Source of the DNA: Armigeres subalbatus
Taxonomy: Eukaryota; Arthropoda; Insecta; Diptera; Culicidae
DNA length: 64,000 bases
Assembly (NCBI RefSeq): GCF_024139115.2
Contig: NC_085139.1
Span: forward strand, 71,901,203 to 71,965,202
Reading direction: 5' to 3'
Part shown: one piece after another, positions 55,076-64,000 of the stretch
Position numbering within the stretch: position 1 is the first letter of the stretch
Layout of the letters: each line of letters opens with the position of its first letter
Notes under the pieces: generated by a model
Told to the model about the DNA's origin: nothing
The model's database searches: none
What the model saw: the letters and a program-made list of their open reading frames with translations, nothing else
Position numbers and translations under genes: made by a program

Positions 55076-57392
55076 TTGGCCGTCTGTCTTATTGGAATGG
55101 GATGGAACTTCGAACCAATCGAAATAGAAAGAATTTTCTGAAGAAATCCAAAAACAATCCTCAAAAATTCCGAGCATTTTTCCGATGTTTTAAAGTTGGC
55201 TATTGTAACAAGTACGTTTTCTTATTTAATTGAATCCCATGGAAAACCTAAAATAGAATTTCATAAGTTAGAAACTATTGCATGAATGTTCGTTTTGCTG
55301 AATAAGATCCCTAAAGTTAGTCTCCACACAATCGCACACCTCACGCCTTCGAAATGGTTGCATCTGGCATACAAGCTAATCAAGTGAGTTCCCATTACCA
55401 GTTACACACGCTAAACATGAGACCCAAGCCAACCGCGCGTCATTTCGCTATGCAAATTAGCTTGAATAGAGGGACAACGACCCGCAAATGCGCCATTCAA
55501 AATACATTGACCTTCCTTATTCGACTTTGGACTCTACTTCCAAGATCGGAGAGGATTTGACTGGATGTTTGAAAGCCGTCAGAAAGAGATGTCGCGATGC
55601 CCGCTAAATCTTTTATGTCCAATTGCGAGAATTAGCGTTCGTGATATTATCTTCGGGTAATATCACGGCAACCGGGGATTATTTTACAGATTCGCAGTTA
55701 ATCTGAGGCAATTTCCAACTCTAATCGATCACTTCGATTCGATCAGTGGAAGAGGCAAAAGTGGTCCGTATTTGTTTCGCGTCGTGGTGTAATTTAAAAT
55801 GTTAGTTTGTGACATGGTAGCTTTTTGTATGATGTGTTAACTTTTCCCCCTTTGTTCCCCTAGTTGATCGTCAATCAGTGATTTGTTCGATCTAAGTTGC
55901 GGCAGTGCGTGTTACTAGTTTAGAAAAGGTAAAAGTGCGATATAATTGCAACCTAGTTAGGTCCCCAACCAAAAGTGCGTGTGCGTTTCTTTTAATTAGG
56001 TGCGAGGCAGCGAAGCCATTTGCCGTTACACCACCATCCCATTAGAGACCGCTTTTGACCCCACTCGTCGGCGTCGAGGTAATCCCGGGGCACACGTGGC
56101 CGGAAGAGGGCCGCGTCACGTTCCTTTACGCGCCCTAGACAGGCAGGCTCATCCAACCCATCAGCGTCCAACCGACAGCAGCGAGAACTATTGTTCGACG
56201 AACGGACGCATGTGCCGCGTTCAAGCGTAAGACCACGCGCCAGGTGAGAGAGTCATCAACGATCGACACGTAAAGCCGTCGACATCGGGCCGGAGTAGTG
56301 CGTAAGCAGCTCTGTGTGCTCAGCCGCCGACTCATCACCATCCAACCATCCACGTAAAACCTAGGTAGTGAGTATTTGCATGCATTTTGTACTGTGAACG
56401 TCCATGCGCATGAGGCAATAAATTTCAAGTACTTAATTGCCTCCGTTAAATGATTGGTACATGATCAGCGAGTGAATGAACGGGTAACGCACAAACAACA
56501 CGCACGATACATTGTAGGTTGATGGGGATTAGATAGTATGCGATAGTGTAGCAATATGTTAAAAGGGGAAGAAGAAAGGCCTAGGCAAAGGAATAAACGA
56601 GATGTAATAAAGCTCTTTGTTTGACTGTATTAAAGCTTCGTTTGTTATACTTGGTGTGTGAATGTAGAAATTATAGCGTACAGCATACTGCTATTCGTCT
56701 CGAACTTGATGAAGTAGATTCCCGTAAATGTAGACAAACAGTCAGTCATCTGAGAGGGGCTCCCATGTCTTTTCGCGGACGAATCATCAATTTCAATTTG
56801 TAGTCGTGATAACTTTTCATTCTAAAGCGTGATTTATTCGTTTGATTGTGGAGAGCTGGGCCAGTGATGAAAACTTATTGTGAACGGTTAATTGTCTTTG
56901 GAGCGGTTCTGGTAGTTGCACGTACGTGATTTAGAGTCTTGCGGCGTCGATACGCTCACGCTAAGTACGACGGTTTTGACACAACCAGTCACTTCCCTCC
57001 CCGATTTCGGGAAACATTGACCCTATCCTCTGGATAGTCTCAGGCCGGGCAAACCTTAAACTGGTGGGTGGTCTCCTTCACGGAGTGGCGCTTAAGCCAT
57101 CCATTTAACCGGGGAACGTGACGGGTTGGCGGGTTATACTATGCCAAACTAGCCGTTTAATGATGAACTGCGAAAAAAAATCACTCTAATGAAGGATAAA
57201 AAACTAACCGTCTTGATTAATTTAGATTGGGGAAGTCAACGTTAAAGCATCTCTTTCACTAGTCATAATTTGTTGTGTGAATTTTAAAGAATACTCAAAA
57301 TAGACTCAATAGGAACTTTCCGTGAATATTTCGAATATTTTCCTGTAGAAATTTGGAACAACTTCCCGTAAAAACTCTGTTGAGATTCTCAT
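55076..57392. other. Non-repetitive region, possible untranslated exons, no protein gene recognised
   Basis: The least repetitive part of the window. At 55864-56230 the sequence has exon-like composition. A polypyrimidine tract and AG end near 55863, a GTAAAA donor lies at 55929, and a TTTCTTTTAATTAG acceptor ends at 55999, giving a 71-bp intron of the size common in mosquitoes. No ORF crosses it, so it would be a non-coding RNA or 5' untranslated region. Poly(A)-like AATAAA words occur near 56418 and 56591. All of this is weak evidence. Confidence 0.25.
55641..55705. other. Two adjacent perfect hairpins
   Basis: GTGATATTA (55641-55649) pairs with TAATATCAC (55658-55666) across TCTTCGGG. CAGATT (55687-55692) pairs with AATCTG (55700-55705) across seven bases. 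A further palindromic stretch (ATCGATC and GATTCGATC) follows to 55742. Function unknown. Confidence 0.5.
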
Positions 57393-57590
57393 TATCTGCA
57401 AGGTTTCTAAGCCAGGTTACCATTGTTGCATTCGTATTATCAGGAGGCTTGCACGATGATATTTTTATGCCCACAGAAGTCGAGACAATTTCCAATCCGA
57501 AAATTGCCTAGACCGGCATCGGAAATCGAATCCAGCCACCCTCAGCATGGTCTTGCTTTGTAGTCGCGCGTCTTACCGCACGGCTAAGGA
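57393..57590 (-). mobile_element. Feilai-type SINE, 3'-truncated
   Basis: Matches 6960-7160 of the full copy, with the tRNA head at its right end (TAGCCGTGCGGTAAGACGCG on the minus strand) and the B box in slightly mutated form. The distal body and AAG tail are absent. Confidence 0.8.
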
Positions 57591-57610
57591 TTCTCCCGTT
57601 ATTGTCGTGA

Positions 57611-57775
57611 AAATATTCAAAATGAACAATTCAGCCGAACGACACTTTCGACCGAATGTCCTTTTGATTAAATTGTCCATTCGACCAAACAACTATTTCG
57701 GCCGAAGGACGAGTTCACGATTTTTTCAGCCAAAGTAACTGTTCGACCAAATGACATTCTCGGCCAAATATCTGT
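57611..57775. repeat. GGCCGAA-type block 6
   Basis: A handful of units (TTCAGCCGAACGACAC, TTTCGGCCGAAGGACG, CTCGGCCAAATATC), immediately right of the SINE. Trailing traces continue at 58155-58215. Confidence 0.6.
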
Positions 57776-58264
57776 AGGCTTGATATCCTACCCAAGTCTG
57801 AAAACATAATAAGAGCATATAGAATATTTTGATTTTGACTTGATTCATAATTGTTTTCAAATATGTATAAATCATCATGATTGATTACAAATTTTGATCT
57901 ATAAATTACTAGATTGAATGATATGACATCACACTGTGTGCTTATTTTGCTATCGGAAACCAATATCAAATTTAGTTTTCGATTTGCTCTCATCGACAGC
58001 AGAAATAGTTTTTGATTTTATGTCACAGTACGATAGTAAGATGAACCGTTTAAACAATCGAAAAGATATCAAATTAAGTAAACATAATCGATGATTTCAC
58101 AACATTAAAACAAGTTATCGATTTGCTCTTAAGCTTTGCTCGGGTAGGCTACTACCAAATAGTCTTTTCGGTTAAACGATTCGGCCTAACAACTTTCAAC
58201 CTTGTGACTTTCTGCCCAACAACACTTTTCTGCTCAAAAATTAAATTTCAAACAGATTTTTTTT

Positions 58265-58460
58265 TATTTCAACTGGAACTCCTTCGCAATTTTTACGCTC
58301 AGCTTTTACGGAGAGCTCTTCGAAATTTTAACAAGATGTTGTATGGATTTTCCATGGAAATAATTGTTATCTTCACGAAAAATTCTCTGGAGTTTCAACG
58401 TAATGTTGTAGAGATCAATCAGGAAATTATACAGAAAATCCAATGAATCTTAGGAGTTTC
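58265..58460. repeat. Degenerate GCTCTTCGAAATTTT repeat
   Basis: Loose relatives of 22449-22800 (GGAGAGCTCTTCG, TTTCCATGGAAAT, GGAGTTTCCAC). Low periodicity. Confidence 0.4.
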
Positions 58461-58477
58461 CACTAAAAATTTTTAAC

Positions 58478-58597
58478 GGCGTGGAAAATTATAGATCAGC
58501 GGCGTGACATATTTTAAACGGCGGCGCGCCGATTCAAAAATGTCGGCGGCGGCGGCGTGCCAAAAACTGTCGGCGGCGGCGGCGTGGCGCGGCGCGC
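58478..58597. repeat. GC-rich CGG-trinucleotide block, possible hAT terminus
   Basis: Two GTCGGCGGCGGCGGCGTG-like runs around CCAAAAACT, then GGCGCGGCGCGCACACCTCT. Read in reverse, AGAGGTGTGCGCGCC is a type of end seen in hAT-like mosquito elements. No partner end was found. Confidence 0.4.
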
Positions 58598-58654
58598 ACA
58601 CCTCTAATTCCAGCACCGCTATCGTTATCAAATTGGAAGGGAAAGGTGTTTTAT

Positions 58655-59144
58655 AAATATTTGCGAAATAAATGCTTTTTGTGTCGAGCGGAAGGTCTTC
58701 GGAAGGATGCGTGTCCACAAGGGAAAGCTGGAAAGAAGGAATCGAACATGCAAGAAGAACAACGGAAAACACACTCCGGTGTGGTAATTGGATTCGGAGC
58801 AGCAACGAAGAGCGAGGTAATTTAAGTGGACGAAGAAGATGTGGTTGTACTGGACGCCGCTTCAACTGAACGATCGGAGACATTTGAGATTCCCAATTCG
58901 ATGATGGAACGTGAGAAAGTGACCGAAACAATGGAATTTAAAAACAATACAGATCGAATCTGGTTTGTGGAAAAGAGGGTAATCGACTATACGGATTGCT
59001 ATAGAAAAATGAGATAGGAAGAAGAAAAAAGCAGCACGCGTAGTCGAAGAGTCAGCGACGGGACTGTTTAGTTACGGATCGATAAATCGATCTCCACCAA
59101 AGAAGACCTCCCGCAGAAATGCGTCTGATACTTCTTCAGAATAA
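58655..59144 (+). pseudogene. Non-LTR retrotransposon ORF1 C-terminal part with altered zinc knuckle
   Basis: The frame from 58655 starts K-Y-L-R-N-K-C-F-L-C and carries a zinc-knuckle pattern C-x2-C-x4-L-x4-C in which the usual histidine is leucine. It continues past an internal TAA (58823-58825) through V-D-E-E-D-V-V-V-L-D to about 59017. A shift there gives a basic, serine-rich tail (R-S-P-P-K-K-T-S-R-R-N) ending at the TAA at 59142-59144. This matches the C-terminus of a Gag-like ORF1 that binds element RNA. It may be the same family as 52757-53189. It is dead through one stop, one frameshift and loss of the knuckle histidine. No ORF2 follows; a tandem repeat starts 8 bp later. Confidence 0.6.
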
Positions 59145-59151
59145 TTTATTT

Positions 59152-59700
59152 AAAATGGTCCATTGACGGCTCTGACCGCTTCCTGGATCAACGGATTGGC
59201 CCCGAAGCGAAGTATGAATATAAAATGGTCCATTGACGACTCTGAACGCTTCCTGGACCTACGGATTTCCCCCGAGGCACCTGTGGAAGGGGACATTTTA
59301 GTTTCACGCACCAACATGAATATAACATGGACCATTGATGGCACTGACCGCTTCCAGGACCTACGGATTGGCCCCGGGAAACCTGTGGAAGGGACATTTT
59401 AGTTTCAGCACCAAACCCAGTCATTCAACAGCTTTTTTTTCGTGATTTCTGATCAGAAAGCGAAGTATGAGTATAATATGGACCATTGATAGATCTGACC
59501 ACTTCCAGGACCTACGGATTCCCCCCGAGAAACTGTAGACGGGGACATTTTAGTTTTAGCACCAAAACCAGTCATTTTACAGCTCTTCTTTCATGGTTTT
59601 CAATCAGGAAGCGATGTATGAATAAAAAAGGACCATTGACAGCATTGACTGCTCTCAGGAGCTACTGATTGCCCCGGGGCTACCTGTGGTAATTATCGTT
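59152..59700. repeat. Tandem repeat with units of 70-149 bp (five copies)
   Basis: Copies start AAAATGGTCCATTGAC or a variant at about 59152, 59222, 59334, 59475 and 59624, each continuing CTTCCTGGACCTACGGATT. Unit length rises from left to right as successive copies keep more of a tail containing GGGACATTTTAGTTT. The ORFs across it are by-products. Confidence 0.85.
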
Positions 59701-59879
59701 TTTCGATCAGGAAACGAGGTATGGATATAAAATGCCAGGATCATTTTAAAAATAGTTCTCGAATCATTTTGTTTCAGTTTCAGTATTGCCAGATGATACT
59801 AAGACCTTCAACCTGAAAGCAATCAGAATTATCAAGAGTCTATTTTATAATCATGATAAAACCGTGAACTGAAAGCCGT

Positions 59880-60175
59880 AGAGTGACTAATTTTGGTGCT
59901 AAAACTAGCATGATCCTTTCAACAAGTTAGGCTAAGGCAATTCAAAAGTCCTGCAAGCGGTCAAAGACGTCAATGGCCCTTTTTATAAGCATATTTCGCT
60001 TGCTGATCCAAAGCCATGGAAAAAGAGCAGTAGATCGTTTTTTTTTTTTTTTTTTTTTTTTAATTCTTTATTAAAGTGTTTTTTTAATTTTAAAATTAAG
60101 TTCAACACTATCAAGTAGATTGACTGGTTTTGGTGCTTAAACTAAAATATCCCCTTCCCCAGTTCCCTGGGGGAA
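59880..60175. repeat. Inverted copy of the 59.2-59.7 kb repeat unit
   Basis: The complement of the tandem unit is recognisable: GGTGCTAAAACTA, GTCAATGGCCCTTTTTAT, CTGATCCAAAGCCATGG, then TGACTGGTTTTGGTGC leading into the start of array 3 at CTGGGGGAACC. A short retroposon at 60036-60113 splits it. Confidence 0.75.
60036..60113 (-). mobile_element. Tiny 5'-truncated retroposon with poly(A) and target duplication
   Basis: The T run at 60038-60061 is a poly(A) tail on the minus strand, preceded there by ACACTTTAATAAAGAATT. AGTAGAT flanks both sides (60029-60035 and 60114-60120). The 78-bp body matches the sequence at 32965-33015. This is a terminal scrap of a non-LTR element. Confidence 0.75.
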
Positions 60176-60177
60176 CC

Positions 60178-62335
60178 TCCTCCGGAAGTTCCTCCAGAAA
60201 CTCCTCCGGAAGTTCCTCCAGGAACTACTCCGGAAGTTCCCCCAGAAACTACTCCGGAAGTTCCTCCAGGGACTCCTCCGGAAGTTCCTCCAGGAACTCC
60301 TCCGGAAGTTCCTCCAGGAACTCCTCCGGAAGTTCCTCCAGGAACTCCTCCGGAAGTTCCTCCAGGAACTCCTCCGGAAGTTCCTCCAGGAACTCCTCCG
60401 GAAGTTCCTCCAGGAACTCCTCCGGAAGTTCCTCCAGGAACTCCTCCGGAAGTTCCTCCAGGAACTCCTCCGGAAGTTCCTCCAGGAACTCCTCCGGAAG
60501 TTCCTCCAGGAACTCCTCCGGAAGTTCCTCCAGGAACTCCTCCGGAAGTTCCTCCAGGAACTCCTTCGGAAGTTCCTCCAGGAACTCCTCCGGAAGTTCC
60601 TCCAGGAACTCCTCCGGAAGTTCCTCCAGGAACTCCTCCGGAAGTTCCTCCAGGAACTCCTCCGAAGTTCCTCCAGGAACTCCTCCGGAAGTTCCTCCAG
60701 GAACTCCTCCGGAAGTTCCTCCAGGAACTCCTCCGGAAGTTCCTCCAGGAACTCCTCCGGAAGTTCCTCCAGGAACTCCTCCGGAAGTTCCTCCAGGAAC
60801 TCCTCCGGAAGTTCCTCCAGGAACTCCTCCGGAAGTTCCTCCAGGAACTCCGCCGACAGTTCCACCAGGAACCCCTCCGGAAGTGCCTCCAGGAACTCCT
60901 CCGGAAGTTCCTCCAGGAACTCCTCCGGAAGTTCCTCCAGGAACTCCTCCGGAAGTTCCTCCAGGAACTCCTCCGGAAGTTCCTCCAGGAACTCCTCCGG
61001 AAGTTCCTCCAGGAACTCCTCCGGAAGTTCCTCCAGGAACTCCTCCGGAAGTTCCTCCAGGAACTCCTCCGGAAGTTCCTCCACGAACTCCTCCGGAAGT
61101 TCCTCCAGGAACTCCTCCGGAAGTTCCTCCAGGAACTCCTCCGGAAGTTCCTCCAGGAACTCCTCCGGAAGTTCCTCCAGGAACTCCTCCGGAAGTTCCT
61201 CCAGGAACTCCTCCGGAAGTTCCTCCAGGAACTCCTCCGGAAGTTCCTCCAGGAACTCCTCCGAAGTTCCTCCAGGAACTCCTCCGGAAGTTCCTCCAGG
61301 AACTCCTCCGGAAGTTCCTCCAGGAACTCCTCCGGAAGTTCCTCCAGGAACTCCTCCGGAAGTTCCTCCAGGAACTCCTCCGGAAGTTCCTCCAGGAACT
61401 CCTCCGGAAGTTCCTCCAGGAACTCCTCCGGAAGTTCCTCCAGGAACTCCTCCGGAAGTTCCTCCAGGAACTCCTCCGGAAGTTCCTCAAGGAACTCCTC
61501 CGGGAGTTCCTCAAGGAACTCCTCCGGGAGTTCCTCAAGGAACTCCTCCGGGAGTTCCTCCAGGAACTCCTCCGGAAGTTCCTCCAGGAACTCTTCCGGA
61601 AGTTCCTCCAGGAACTCCTCCGGAAGTTCCTCCAGGAACTCCTCCGGAAGTTCCTCCAGGAACTCCTCCGGAAGTTCCTCCAGGAACTCCTCCGGAAGTT
61701 CCTCCAGGAACTCCTCCGGAAGTTCCTCCAGGAACTCCTCCGGAAGTTCCTCCAGGAACTCCTCCGGAAGTTCCTCCAGGAACTCCTCCGGAAGTTCCTC
61801 CAGGAACTCCTCCAGAAGTTCCTCCAGGAACTCCTCCAGAAGTTCCTCCAGGAACTCCTCCGGAATTTCTTCCAGGAACTCCTCCGGAAGTTCCTCCAGG
61901 AACTCCTCCGGAAGTTCCTCCAGGAACTCCTCCGGAAGTTCCTCCAGGAACTCCTCCGGAAGTTCCTCCAGGAACTCCTCCGGAAGTTCCTCCAGGAACT
62001 CCTCCGAAAGTTCCTCCAGGAACTCCTCCGGAAGTTCCTCCAGGAACTCCTCCGGAAGTTCCTCCAGGAACTTCTCCTAAAGTTCCTCCGGAAGTTTCTT
62101 CTGAAGTTCCTTCAGAAATTCCTCCGGCAGTTCCCCCAGGAATTCCTCTGGAAGTTCCTACAAGAAGAGCCACTAGGATTTCATCCGGAGGCTTCTCCAG
62201 GAATTCCTCCGGAAAATCTTACAGAAATTCCTCCAGAAGCTCCTCCAAGAATTCCTCCGGAAGTTCCTCCAGGAATTCCTCCGGAAGTTCCTCCAGGAAT
62301 ACCTCCGGAGATTCCTCGAGGATGCCAAAACTCTG
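60178..62335. repeat. 24-bp minisatellite array 3 (about 90 units)
   Basis: The unit is GGAAGTTCCTCC followed by AGGAACTCCTCC, the same family as arrays 1 and 2 but with GGAACTCC in place of GGAATTCC in nearly all units, removing the EcoRI palindrome. CCGGAAGT is kept. The left end reads out of an inverted repeat unit; the right end degrades into irregular units at 62080-62335 that carry GGAATTCC again. Open frames of 739 codons (plus) and 429 codons (minus) are by-products. Confidence 0.95.
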
Positions 62336-62634
62336 TCGTAACAGTTTAAAATTTGAATAATTCTTAGCTTATAGCTGCATCACAAAATCTGTTGATGGTA
62401 GAACTTGTTGACCCATTGGCTAAAGGTTATAAGACTCTATTTTTGTGTGGCCCCGGAACCGCTCAGTTCCTGAAGGGAACTGGCCTAAACCCCTAGCTGC
62501 TGGTCTAGTCACGGCAACCGTCTAGGGTGGACTCAAAAGGCCTCTTTTGTTCCTGGTCTCAGGGTCACTGGTGTGGGGAAGTTATCGGGAGCGTGAAGGA
62601 CCTAAGCGTGTAATTGAATAATCTAGGGGATAAG

Positions 62635-62807
62635 ACGGCTTTGGCAGGTTTCGTTCTATTATTGGCAGGGGGGTTTTTGTCGACCAAATTTTATGAAATT
62701 TGGCCACAATATTCTTTGATATGCAAAGAATGCTTAGGCCAAATTTGAGCCTAGTCAGTCATAAAAAACCTCCCTGCCAATAATAGAACAAAACCTGCCA
62801 AAGCCGT
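62635..62807. mobile_element. 173-bp MITE with TIRs of about 44 bp
   Basis: ACGGCTTTGGCAGGTTT at the left continues through CTATTATTGGCAGGG and is repeated inverted at the right with only two or three differences. The centre has CCAAATTT paired with AAATTTGG. The target duplication is not clear (possibly TA or TAA). The very high TIR identity suggests recent movement. Confidence 0.85.
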
Positions 62808-63488
62808 AATTCCCCCTACTTAGAGGTTGTTAATACCAAAACAAACTTACAGGCGGTTGGTAATGATGAGGTGGTCGGGTGGTCAAGCGAGGAAGTAGCC
62901 GACACGAAGGCTGACGGTTACGTAGCCGGTGGTCTGCCGATCGAAATTTCAGCCAGAGGAAATTCGGGCAACGATGCAGCCGACGAAATGAAAAAACGAG
63001 TAAGAAAACAAGTGGTGGCACGGTGCAACAGACGACGGGTTGTTGCGGAAGGATATCGTAGTGGGCCGAACAACCAATAGCGTTCTGCTGCCGGTCGGTG
63101 GTATAGCAAATGAGCTACGATGCGGGTAGGTAGTTGGTCGGAAGCTGGACGATTCCGCGGTTAATGACGGCTGAACGAAGGGGTGGCCGATGGCTGGCCG
63201 GTTGATTATACAGCCTACGGGCTGCGACGGTGATATGGCTGAGGAACGGCCGGACGGAGAATTGGCCAGCAAGTGGCCGGGCGATAATAGGGCCAACAGC
63301 GGCTTGGACGCAGAGGATGTCGGTGGGTTGTAATGCCGGTAGCAAACGACCGCTCGTTGAATCGTACGGCGGGAATCCGACTTTGTGCCGGACGATAATA
63401 CGAATGCGGCACTCGATTCTAGCCAGGCGACGAAGTGCCCAACCAATAATTCGGGGCTTGGAAATTTACCACCTCGTTATTTAGGACA
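62808..63488. other. GC-richer spacer, no gene recognised
   Basis: GGCCGG and TGGCCG words are frequent at 63180-63320. Several overlapping ORFs on both strands show no domain. It is possibly remnant sequence upstream of the RTE fragment. Confidence 0.4.
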
Positions 63489-63998
63489 ATGCCAATCACT
63501 TTCTATTTAACGACTTTACAAGAAAAAAACACCTCTCTTCCCATCAAATCCAGAAGTCACGACCACATCTGCATCAGCCGAAAATGGAAACGGAGCCTTC
63601 TTGATGTACGGAATAAACGTAGTGCCGATATCGCGTCTGATCATCACCTCCTCATCGGCGAAATACGCCTGCGCATTGCGCGGATTCGTCGGCAGGAGGA
63701 AAGAGTTGGACGACGATTCAACACACGCCGACTGGAAGATGCCACGGTGAAACGGTCCTTCGTTGAAGAACTGGAGACGCGTGCTGCAGATATTCCGGAA
63801 GGTGGCAGCGTGGAAGACCAATGGACCGCCATCAAGAATGCCTTCATCGCCACCAGCGAGAACAATCTGGGCGAACTACGCATCCAGAGAAAACAATGGA
63901 TCACCGATGAGACCTGGAGGAAGATAGAGGAGCGAAGAGAAGCCAAAGCCGCGATAGAGCGATCAAAAACCAGAGGAGCCAAAGTTCTAGCCCGCTAA
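63489..63998 (+). pseudogene. RTE-class retrotransposon endonuclease/linker fragment, 5'-truncated
   Basis: From about residue 24 (D-H-I-C-I-S-R-K-W) the frame matches the end of an apurinic-type endonuclease, with the S-D-H-H-L motif at residues 50-54. That domain nicks target DNA for reverse transcription. The linker toward the reverse transcriptase follows (E-E-L-E-T, S-E-N-N-L-G-E-L, R-K-Q-W-I-T-D-E-T-W-R-K-I-E-E-R-R-E-A-K-A-A-I-E-R-S). The first 22 residues are unlike the domain, so the element is 5'-truncated near 63550. An in-frame TAA at 63996-63998 closes it two bases before the window edge. It is a different copy from the one at 1-1358 and in a better state. Confidence 0.8.
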
Positions 63999-64000
63999 CG

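Noticed and set aside
56000..56428. Short protein gene at 56000-56230 or 56135-56428
   Set aside because: Arginine-rich frames in GC-rich sequence on both strands with no domain; untranslated exon sequence is at least as likely.
60130..62349. 739-codon plus-strand ORF rich in proline, serine and leucine
   Set aside because: Array 3 of the minisatellite; it changes from one 8-residue repeat to another at one-base unit deletions.
63100..63480. Overlapping minus-strand ORFs of 65-165 codons
   Set aside because: Proline/arginine/serine-rich frames over a GC-rich spacer, on the strand opposite to the RTE fragment, without any motif.

Overview
This is a transposon- and satellite-dominated eukaryotic window, most likely from a culicine mosquito, probably Aedes. 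The reasons are a tRNA-derived SINE of the Feilai type (full copy at 6861-7171 plus two fragments), an errantivirus of the 17.6/ZAM type, RTE-class and other non-LTR retrotransposon debris, BEL/Pao Gag debris and many MITEs. The species call is recognition, not a database result. I see no intact host gene. The very long ORFs (up to about 1,600 codons on both strands) come from minisatellites whose repeat unit has no stop codon in any of six frames.

Layout. 1-1832: 3' half of a broken RTE-like non-LTR element with its short-tandem-repeat tail. 4116-6285: a 23-bp minisatellite that grew inside a dispersed repeat (other copies at 24.4 kb and 34.1 kb). 6861-7171 and 8870-9035: two SINEs with clear target-site duplications. 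9411-21965: a 12.6-kb foldback element with TTAA at both ends, matching terminal inverted repeats and long inverted arms; its core is a 7.8-kb array of a 24-bp minisatellite. 22.4-24.0 kb and 33.06-33.54 kb: the same compound of simple repeats in opposite orientation, bracketing an errantivirus at 24931-32729 (minus strand; gag, pol, env; 331-bp LTRs; ATAT target duplication). 35996-36324: a probable solo LTR with TATA box, initiator and poly(A) signal.

36722-45863: a 9.1-kb hAT-like element (8-bp target duplication, TIR starting CAG) with inverted arms. It carries a 5.9-kb head-to-head palindrome of the same 24-bp minisatellite family. 45.9-50.5 kb: broken BEL/Pao gag, a tandem repeat, and a broken reverse transcriptase holding a SINE fragment and a MITE. 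52.7-59.1 kb: broken retrotransposon ORF1 segments, a foldback MITE and a hAT MITE. 60178-62335: a third array of the 24-bp family with its own fixed variant. 63489-63998: start of another RTE fragment running toward the window edge.

The main observation is that two unrelated TIR elements (TTAA-type and hAT-type), both with long inverted arms and no visible transposase, have the same 24-bp minisatellite family as their core, and a third array lies at 60 kb. Each unit carries CCGGAAGT, the ETS-family consensus. The 9.1-kb element also holds a long perfect-style inverted repeat that would give hairpin RNA if transcribed. Nothing here is shown to be transcribed; function is inference.
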